This document shows positions 56,330-64,000 of a stretch of 64,000 nucleotides of DNA, one piece after another. A model generated the notes under the pieces. It did no database searches. It was not told the DNA's origin and saw nothing but the letters and a program-made list of their open reading frames with translations. The translations under genes and the position numbers were made by a program. The DNA lies in assembly GCF_905171765.1 (NCBI RefSeq), contig NC_053392.1, forward strand, positions 400,389,899-400,453,898. The letters are read 5' to 3'. The DNA comes from Bufo bufo (Eukaryota; Chordata; Amphibia; Anura; Bufonidae). The first letter of the stretch is position 1; each line of letters opens with the position of its first letter.

Positions 56330-57010
56330 ATCTAAGGGGTTAGGTCATGTGATATGTTTATAAAGCTGGTCGATACCTAATATGTCTATATGTCTTTTCC
56401 CTATTTTGTACAATACTTTTTTTTATTTATGTAAGTTTCACACAATAACAGCTTTTTTAAAACAAAAGAAAATGATGTTTTAGTGTCTTCATATTCTGAG
56501 CCATAGTTTTTTTAATTTTTTGGGCGATTGTCTCAGGTAGGGGCTAATTTTTTGCGGGATTAGGTGATGGTTAGATTGGTACTATTTTGGTGGGCATACG
56601 CCTTTTTTGATCGCTTGCTGTTGTACTTTTTGTGATGTAAGGTGACAAAAAAATTGTTTATTTAGCACAGTATTTATTATTTTTTACGGTGTTCATCTGA
56701 GGGGTTAGGTCATGTGATATGTTTATAAAGCTGGTCGATACGGACGCGACGATACCTAATATGTCTATATGTCTTTTGCCTACTTTGTACAATTCTTTTT
56801 TACTTTATTTTTGGAAAAGGATGCTTTTTTTTTTTTTACTTGAAACTTTTAATTTTTTTAGTAAAACTTTAATTTTATAAACTTTTTTTTTTTCACTTTA
56901 TTATTTGTCTCACTCTGGGACTTTAACGTTACAGGGTCTGATCCCTGTTTCAATGCAGCACGATACATCTGTATTGTGCTGTATTGAACTGTTAGTATCT
57001 TACACTGTAA

Positions 57011-57507
57011 GGCTACTTTCACACTTGCGTTCGGGGTTCCGCTTGTGAGCTCCGTTTGAAGGCTCTCACAAGCGGCCCCGAACGCATCCGTACAGCCCCA
57101 ATGCATTCTGAATGGATGAGGATCCGCTCAGAATGCCTCAGTCTGGCACCGTTTGGCCTCCGTTCCGCTCAGCAGGCGGACACCCGAGCGCAGCTTGCAG
57201 CGTTTGGGTGTCCGCCTGGCCGTGCGGAGCCAAACGGATCCGTCCAGACTTACAATGTAAGTCAATAGGGACGGATCCGTTTGAAGTTGACACAATATGG
57301 TGCAATTTCAAACGGATCCGTCCCCCATTGACTTTCAATGCAAAGTCTAGACGGATCCGTCTGACTAACTTTTACACTTAGAATTTTTTCTGAAATATAA
57401 TGCAGACGGATCCGTTCTGAATGGATCCCATAGTTTGCATTATAGGAGCGGATCCGTCTGTGCAGACACCAGACGGATCCGCTCCGAACGCAGGTGTGAA
57501 AGTAGCC
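57011..57507. mobile_element. Harbinger-like MITE, 497 bp
   Basis: Ends GGCTACTTTCACACTTGCG and CGCAGGTGTGAAAGTAGCC are flanked by TAA (57008-57010 and 57508-57510). The inside is an imperfect palindrome with many GGATCCGT/ACGGATCC motifs, the same as near 4240-4340. Confidence 0.92.
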
Positions 57508-58323
57508 TAAGACGCTAACAGTTGCCTAGGAGACCAAGCCTGGGGGCTGGGCCTCTTAGGCTTTCGTACATGCTTGGTTTGGGGGTGCCATGGCAACCAT
57601 CGAGTCCCCGCCACAGCAGCGCGGGGACCGATGGATGAGGTGAGGGAGCACAAACCTCCCATATGCCGCGGTCAGCGCTGACCGCGGCATATGAGGGGTT
57701 AATCCACCGGCATCGGCGTTATCGCCGATCGATGCTTCTGGATGCAGAAGGGATACAGCTGTCAGTAACAGCCAGATCTCTGCTGCTGATCGCGGGGGGG
57801 GGGGGACGGGACACGACTGCAGGACGAGAACACTCGTCCTCTAGCGCTAAGTGCCGGCGATTTAGGACGAGCATTCTCGTCCTGGGTCGTTAAGGGGTTA
57901 ACCAATTTTAAAAAAGGTCTAAGTTGAGGGCATGTTCTACAAATTAAATGGTGCAAATCCTCAAAAAATCTATGTTAATTCCAGGGGGGTGAGGCAACAA
58001 AAAAAGAACGAAGTCAAGGGGGGTGAATACTTTTGCTTAGCACTGTATACATTACAGAGTGTTGGCAAAACATACAAAAGTTATTTACGCATGTACCTGG
58101 GCATTTTTCGTCTCAGATTCTTTTTATAAACCGGGGGTGTCTTCGCTTCATGTCTGACCATTTTTTTTATGACGACGGCGGTGTTTGAGACCCGTTTGGT
58201 GCCATATCTCAATTCACTGCTTCTCTGCGTGGGACCGGGTGCGGTCATATGCCCGCCCTAACATCCGCTGCAAGATAAAAATGCAAGCATATAATCCCAA
58301 ATTTTAACAATAATTGTGTTTAA

Positions 58324-59669
58324 CCCCTTAGTGACCACCCATACGTGTTTTTACGGCGGTCACTAAGGGGCCTTAGGCTGGGCCGCCGCGTTTTTACGGC
58401 GGCCCAGTTTAAGCGCCGCGCGGCTCCCCCGTGCAGCGGGGAGCGTGGACCTGGCTCTCACATGAGTGCCGGGTCCCTGCTCTAACAGCCCGGAATGGCA
58501 GGAGTGCCGATCCGGGCTGTTTAACCCTTTACATGCCGGGCGCAATGGCGCCCGCTGCATGTAAAGTGGTGACAGAGGGAGCGGACTCCCTCTGTCTCCC
58601 ATCAGCACCCCGAAAATGCGATCGCGGGGTGCTGATGTGCTGGGAAGCTTACCTTGCTTCCGATGAGGGCCAGAGCCTGTCTTCAGTTACTTCCAGCAGG
58701 CTGTGCCTCTCTGGCGCAGCCTGCTGGTCAATGTTCGAATAGCATTGCTATTGAAATGCAATGCATTATAGAGATAATGCATTACATTTTAAAAGCAATC
58801 AAAATACTGTATATTATAGTCCCCTTGTGGGACTATTAAGTATTAAAAAAAATAGAAAAAAAATACACATTTATTAAATAAAAAAAATTCCATAAAATAA
58901 AAAAATATGCCTTTTTTTCCATTGAAAATACGCTTTTCAATGAAAAAAATTGCAAAAAGAAAATATCCCCCATATGTTTGGTATTGCCGCGTCCGTAATG
59001 ACCGGGACTACATAAATATTACATAAATTATCCCCTATGGTGAACGCCGTAAAAAATAAAAAATAAAAAAAGACCGAATTTCGAATTTATTCTTAGTTTC
59101 CACCGAAAAAAAACGTAATAACAAGCGATCAAAAAGCGGCATTTACTCCAAAATCATACCCATGAAAAATACAAGTTGTCTTTCAAAAATCAAGCCCTCA
59201 CACAATTCCATATAAAAAAATAAAAAAAAGTTATGGGTCTTGTGAAGTGGCAATGCAAAATAATTTTTTGGGTTAATAAAAGGTGTTTTATTGCAAAAAA
59301 AGTTGTAAAATGTAAACAAAATTATAAGTATTTAGTATAACTGTAATCGTACTGACCCAGAGAATAAAGATATTATGTTATTTGTACCGAAAAATGAACG
59401 CCAAAAAATGTATAATGTAAAAACGCAGTGGCAGTATTGCTATTTTTCCCCATCTCCCTCCCAGAAAGAGTTAATAAAAGTTAATCAGAAAGTTATGTGT
59501 ACCCCAAAATGGCGCCATTAAAAACTACAACTTGTCCCGTAAAAAACAAGCCCTCATAAAGCTATATAGATGAAAAAATAAAAAAGTTATAGCTCTTGGA
59601 ACGAGACCATAAAAAAAGGAAGAAAAACGCTTGGTCATAAAGGCCCAAACAGGCTTGGTCACTAAGGGG
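58324..59669. mobile_element. piggyBac-type element, 1.35 kb
   Basis: TTAA at 58320-58323 and 59670-59673 flanks CCCCTTAGTGACC and GGTCACTAAGGGG. Noncoding interior: a GC-rich left third, then an A-rich part (CAAGCCCTCA, AAAAAAGTTATGG). Probably a nonautonomous relative of 51947-57897, whose ends differ by a few bases. Confidence 0.9.
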
Positions 59670-59673
59670 TTAA

Positions 59674-60601
59674 AATAATTTACTCAAATAAACTGCAAAA
59701 AGTATTTAATGTTACGGTTAGAAGATGGGATTGTATTACTACTGTATGTGGGTGGGGTCTGAGCTATCAGATACTGTCCAGCTAAGCAGAGATGTGTACA
59801 GCTGGTTCGCCTCCCCGTGATGCACCCTGGGTAACTCTAAATGAACCAGCAAATACTGGCGGTCTGACAAAGAAAGCTTCTCCTGAGTCCTTACCAACAG
59901 GATGCAAACTATAATACATAGACTCTGTGTGTGTGTGTGCAGTATATAGTGTGTGTGTGTGTGTGTGCGGTATATAGCGTGTGTGCGGTATATAGTGTGT
60001 GTGTGCGGTATATAGTGTGCGGCATGACAATGGATATGCAATGTGCATGTTAAATATATTTCTATGCTTTCCATAAAATATGCTACTAACATAGTGGGTG
60101 TGATGTCACAGTAATACTAAGTGCAAAAATCTATAATATCTAGTGAGACCTTATAAAATATGAAGTTTGGTGCACTTAAGAAAAATTAGAATCGCAGAAG
60201 GTCACACTGGCGATTTGTTTATAACACTCTTTCTGCATATAAAGCGATTGTTCAGACATGCAGGTGAAATGTAATCAAATACACTTCTTTAATGTAAGAT
60301 TACTTCCTCTTCGTCGCTGAACTTTGTCGGTGCAAACCAGTTGCTGTAGGCCACGCCTTTCTAGCGCATGTGCTCTTGCGATTAATACTTTGATGAAATT
60401 TCGCAGATAAAAAAAGAATGCTTGTCGATCACAGATTCGCTTAATACTTCTGGTATGTCAGTGTCCATGTTGTGCGCATCTACTAAGTATTTTGTGGCTG
60501 CAAATATGACCTGGAGGTTTTTCATGTTCACCTGCCATTAAAATGAATGGGACCCTCCGCGAACCTGCGGTTCGCGAACATTTGAGCGAGTTCGAGTTAT
60601 G
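59674..60601. other. Unassigned stretch with GT microsatellite; hAT-like edge
   Basis: A (GT)n and TATAGTGTGTGTGCGG repeat lies at 59925-60020. 60540-60601 contains CGCGAACCTGCGGTTCGCGAAC, also seen in similar form near 20130-20165 at the end of hAT element 2, so an old hAT end with GTTCGC motifs is likely. No gene recognised. Confidence 0.45.
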
Positions 60602-60949
60602 GCGTTCGCCAGTGGCGACTCTAGGAACAATATATAGGGGGGGAACAAAGATACCACAGTCAAAAATGGGGGGGGCAAAAACAAATTAAGTATATATAAA
60701 TAAGATCACAAAATACGAGAGAATTGCGGTATGCAGGGATACATTTATACTAAAACTATTTACTTACAAAAGAAGCTATTCAGTCGTCTGCTGTGCCGTC
60801 CTCTGCTTGCTGCCGCAGATTCTTTCCCCTTCTTTCTGTCTCTCATCAGTGCGCAGGCGCACTGTTATGGTGGATCTGTGGAAGACACACTGTTATGGGG
60901 GCATCTGTGGATGACACTGTTATTATGCCTCTTATTAGCCCCCATTATG

Positions 60950-61440
60950 CCTCTCATCACTCCCATATCAGCCCCCATGCCTCTCATTAGCCCCCATATC
61001 AGCCCTTATGCCTCATTAGCCCCCATATGCTGCCTCTCATCATTAGCCCCCATATGCTGCCTCTCATCATTAGCCCCCATATGCTGCCTCTCATCATTAG
61101 CCCCATATGCTGCCTCTCATCATTAGCCCCCATATGCCTCATCATTAGCCCCATATGCCTCTCATCATTAGCCCCATATGCCTCTCATCATTAGCCCCCA
61201 TATGCCTCTCATCATTAGCCCCATATGCCTCTCATCATTAGCCCCCATATGCCTCTCATCATTAGCCCCCATATGCCTCTCATCATTAGCCCCATATGCT
61301 GCCTCTCATCATTAGCCCCCATATGCTGCCTCTCATCATTAGCCCCATATGCCTCTCATCATTAGCCCCCATATGCCTCTCATCATTAGCCCCCTTATGC
61401 CTCTCATCATTAGCCCCCTTATGCCCCCAGCAGCCACATA
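60950..61440. repeat. 24-27-bp minisatellite
   Basis: About 18 units of CCTCTCATCATTAGCCCC plus CATATG or CATATGCTG. Variants with and without the CTG and with a shorter C run are mixed. Related arrays occur at 19625-19925. Confidence 0.9.
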
Positions 61441-61828
61441 TTTTATAAAATAAAAAAACACTTACCTCTCCTGCTCCTGGATGCCGCCTGCCTCTCCTCA
61501 GTCGACTGTGCTCTGAACTGGCGCGCACAGCGTGAGGTCACAGAGCGCCCTCACGCTGTGCGCAGCCCTGCACAGCCGACAGCCGAGGACCAGGAAGTGG
61601 TGAGTACAGAGCGTTTACCACTTCCTGGTCTCTCGGTTCTAATGAGCGTGTCACAGCCACTATCTCTGGCTGTGACCTTCCGTCATTGCTTGTTCGGCGC
61701 TCTTCGCTGAAGTTCCGTTCCTGTGTTATTTGTGGTTTTTTATGGGTTAACTCCCCTGTGTGCCTATTAGGAGTTAATCCTCTGTCTGCTCCATGGGTGT
61801 GGTCTCTCTGCTGCACCCATGGAACCTG

Positions 61829-61836
61829 TATATAAG
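61829..61836 (+). promoter_or_regulatory. TATA box of solo LTR
   Basis: TATATAAG, 180 bp from the LTR start, with AATAAA about 675 bp downstream, consistent with an LTR promoter. Confidence 0.65.
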
Positions 61837-62509
61837 GCTGAGGTTTCCTCAGTTCTGTGTCAGCTCTCCTGGTGTGTGTTGTCTTGTCCTGCTCCTGGTT
61901 TGTACTCTCTCTCCCATGCTGCTGACCCATGGGATCCGTGTCTGTCTGCCTGTGCTCTGTGGGTTTCCCTACTTGTTCATTTACGTCCTTTCCCGTCCTC
62001 TTTGACGTCCTCTTTCCTGTCTTTCTGTTATCTGTTCTGCCAGTTATGTTTTAGTTACTTTGTGTGTATTCTTATGTCTCGGTTCAGCAAGCGCCTAGCT
62101 GCAGAGTGCTATGCGCAAGGCCACGCAGTATACCACTGGTGGAGCAAGTCCTTCTCTGCTCATTGCCACTCCTGCTCCCTTGCGTGAACTCCTGCTTGTA
62201 TTATTAGTTGCCCTGTTTTGTATTTGCCTGTCTGTTATGTTTGCCTATGTGCCGTCGGTACCTTCTGGTACCTGTTGTCCATTTGTTCCTGCTGTCACTG
62301 TCTAGTTCACGCTCCAGAGTGGACCCTGGCAACTTCCTGCGGCAAAGTCTAACCCTACCATCTAGGGCTCTAGTGAATACCAGGAGTTGCTTAGTCACGC
62401 CCCTCTGGAGTATTACTAGACAGTGGCGCAGTGGGGGTTTTCTCCCACTGTGCTGACGGTACATAGAGCTCTTGTTTTGTCTGTGCTGCCTTCCCTGTTT
62501 TGTTTGTGC

Positions 62510-62515
62510 AATAAA
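62510..62515 (+). terminator. Polyadenylation signal of solo LTR
   Basis: AATAAA in the context GTGCAATAAACTC, 82 bp before the LTR end, followed by a GT-rich stretch. Confidence 0.65.
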
Positions 62516-62733
62516 CTCTTATGTGTCTGTACCTGATTTCCGTTTGTTTATTGCATGATGATGCGGTGGTCTCTCCTGGGACCTCCAACTCGTGACAGAG
62601 CGCTTCCATAATGGAAGCGCTCATTAGTATTCACCTGGGGGAATCAGCGGGGGGGAAACCGGGGGGGCAAAGGACAACATAGGGGGGCAATTGCCCCCCC
62701 TCGCCCCCCCCTAGCGACGCCACTGGCGTTCGC

Positions 62734-63691
62734 GAAACGTCCCATCAGATGTTCCATCACAACCAATCATATTCCTCATTTTATTTTGGGCAGCTCATTT
62801 TGAAAAAGAAATGAGGAATTTTTTGGGTTGCTATGGGCAACTAAGCCTGTTCTACCTTCCATCTGTTTGATAAATGACCCCCTAGGAGTATCACAACCTT
62901 TTGTGCCTGTGTCAACCAGAATCCTTTCAGATTTCTGCATGTCAGTTTCAATTTGTCCATCTATATCTGGCCTATGAAATCGATAACGGCATGCTATGTA
63001 TCTATAACATGCAGTACAATGTACAACCGTTCCAATAGATTTCAAATAGGTTACCAATGAATTGAAGCAATATTGTAGTATAAAAGTAAAGCTAATCGTC
63101 GTACATATGCAAGCACTACATGAAATGTGGCATGGGTTGATGCTTACAATTCATGAAATATAAGTATTGCTGGCACACAAAAAAACTGAAGAGGAAGGTT
63201 ACAGTGAGATCTCGACTGGCGCACTTTGGATATGCAAGTCTCAGCCCACCTCCATGAGCTCAGCTGCTAGGAATAAATTGAATAATAAGGGAGTGAGAGA
63301 GCTCTTTGGACCCTATACAAACACAAATTACAGAGTAATGATTATGCACTTACCCTTTAATAAATATAACGTTGAGAAGATCTTTGAGGTGCAGAGCCCA
63401 AGAATGTAGACATGCGGCAGTAAGATGATGCCTGGCACGCTTCTCCCGATACTATGCCTCTTGGTGCGCTTTTGCTGTACAAGACTCCGCCCAATGCCAT
63501 GACATCACCTGCAAGGGGGAAGCTGGGTTATGAGAGAGCTCTTCGGACAGTGCAGGAGCACGCATTGCAATGCCAACAGGAAGCAATCCGTAGACCTATA
63601 GAGTGAGTCAGTCTACGGATTATGCCTGACAACAGAAGACATCCTCAATGTTTGTGAGTAAGACGACCGTAGCAACCGCAAAAGTGAGGAG
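62734..63691. other. Unassigned stretch
   Basis: No transposon end or recognised coding domain. The 93-codon minus frame (62776-63057) and the 80-codon plus frame (63167-63409) have no family features. AGTCTACGGATT and AATCCGTAGACT near 63585-63620 form a short inverted repeat. Confidence 0.4.
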
Positions 63692-64000
63692 TAGAGATGA
63701 GCGAATTTCCGCTTATGAAATTCGTTCACACTTCATTTGTTGGTAAAAGGTAAATTGCATTATGGACTTTACCACGGACCATAACGCAATTCTGTGACCG
63801 AATGCATAACGGAATGCCTTTAGAGGCATTCCTTTATTCTTTCCGTCATAATAGAAGTCTATGGGCTGCAAAACGGATTCGTCCTGTTTCCGTTATGCAG
63901 GGGAGTCCTCCACTGCATAATAGAAATGGGATGGATCCGTTTTGCAGCCCATAGACTTCTATTATGACGGAATGAATAACGGAATGCCTCTGAAGGCATT
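63692..64000. mobile_element. hAT-like end with palindrome, cut by window edge
   Basis: TAGAGATGAGCGAATTTCCG at 63692 matches the TAGAGATG-type hAT termini. From 63790 on, AACGGAATGCCTTTAGAGGC, then ATAGAAGTCTATGGGCTGC is repeated as an inverted copy (63930-64000). The right end lies beyond the window. Confidence 0.6.

Larger units (their letters stand above)
51947..57897. mobile_element. piggyBac-type element, 5.95 kb with four insertions
   Basis: TTAA (51943-51946 and 57898-57901) flanks ends CCCCTTAAGGACC and the near complement GGTCGTTAAGGGG. Internal sequence is noncoding with repeated phrases (CACCCCTCAAGGTATTCAAA, TTAACCCTTTAGGTGTTCC). It carries the palindromic element 53112-55350 (with Tc1 53277-54819 inside), a hAT MITE (56183-56329) and a Harbinger-like MITE (57011-57507). 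Without them it is about 3.1 kb. Confidence 0.85.
51431..58045 (+). mobile_element. Fourth Tc1-like family, 5' truncated, host of a nest
   Basis: Left part 51431-51946 holds the C-terminal half of a transposase and the start of the 3' end. Right part 57898-58045 completes the 3' end (GGTGAATACTTTTGC, ending CACTG before TA 58046-58047). The 5.95-kb piggyBac-type element between them is inserted at TTAA. Confidence 0.8.
61649..62597 (+). mobile_element. Solo LTR, 949 bp
   Basis: Starts TGTCACAGCC, ends CTCGTGACA, with the exact 5-bp duplication GAGCG (61644-61648 and 62598-62602). TATATAAG at 61829-61836 and AATAAA at 62510-62515 set plus-strand U3-R-U5 order. No gag or pol adjoins, so it is a recombination product. 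The termini fit a Gypsy/Ty3-type LTR. It is unrelated in sequence to the LTR at 29714. Confidence 0.92.
60610..62725. mobile_element. hAT element with solo LTR inside, 8-bp duplication
   Basis: Ends CAGTGGCGACTCTAGG and CCCTAGCGACGCCACTG lie between GCGTTCGC at 60602-60609 and 62726-62733. It contains a 24-27-bp minisatellite (60950-61440), GC-rich sequence shared with 19965-20096, and a solo LTR at 61649. No transposase. Confidence 0.92.

Noticed and set aside
61793..62187. Cys/Leu-rich frames of 70-122 codons in the LTR
   Set aside because: They overlap U3-R-U5 sequence with TATA and AATAAA; no domain and no related frame in the other LTR.
1..64000. CRISPR arrays, bacterial operons or phage genes
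   Set aside because: Direct repeats are transposon-borne minisatellites without spacer structure, and all recognised proteins are eukaryotic transposon proteins.

Overview
The window reads as intergenic or intronic DNA of a large amphibian genome, most likely a frog or toad. This is an inference: no host gene is firmly recognised. It rests on the mix of transposon families, namely Tc1-like elements, BED-zinc-finger hAT elements with long tandem arrays, TTAA-flanked piggyBac-type foldback elements, Harbinger-like MITEs starting GGCTACTTTCACAC, Penelope-like retroelements and solo LTRs. No bacterial gene organisation, tRNA or rRNA gene, or CRISPR array is present. Nearly all recognisable coding sequence is broken transposase or reverse transcriptase.

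Layout. 1-134: decayed 32-bp tandem repeat. About 1.2-6.2 kb: Penelope-like element 1 on the minus strand (RT with YIDD, GIY-YIG endonuclease, inverted pseudo-LTR pieces), split by a 2.2-kb foldback MITE. 6.2-6.9 kb: truncated Tc1 carrying a hAT MITE. 6.9-13.6 kb: large BED-hAT with 5' and 3' tandem arrays. 13.9-15.7 kb: long inverted repeat of Penelope pseudo-LTR type. 16.9-17.7 kb: near-perfect piggyBac-type palindrome. 19.4-26.5 kb: MITE with tandem array, then a second BED-hAT (minus strand) with a 1.6-kb array and a nested Tc1. 27.06-27.31 kb: seven consecutive hairpins. 28.5-29.3 kb: Harbinger-like MITE with a nested palindrome. 29.7-30.2 kb: solo LTR. 30-36.8 kb: mostly unrecognised, with exon-like stretches. 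36.9-38.8 kb: two Tc1 elements. 41.15-46.44 kb: Tc1 holding Penelope-like element 2 and a hAT. 46.4-46.8 kb: LINE endonuclease fragment. 47.7-50.3 kb: third BED-hAT. 51.4-58.05 kb: Tc1 containing a piggyBac-type element that holds four further insertions. 58.3-59.7 kb: another piggyBac-type element. 60.6-62.7 kb: hAT containing a solo LTR. The window ends inside a hAT-like end plus palindrome.

The most interesting signals are three. First, hammerhead-ribozyme-like cores lie in four different Penelope-type units, and two bases known to pair with each other (C3 and G8) appear to have changed together. Second, seven hairpins stand side by side at 27.06-27.31 kb. Third, the hAT tandem arrays alternate two monomer types (dimeric higher-order repeats). 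Target-site duplications and the two arms of a palindrome allow the insertion order to be read at several nests.
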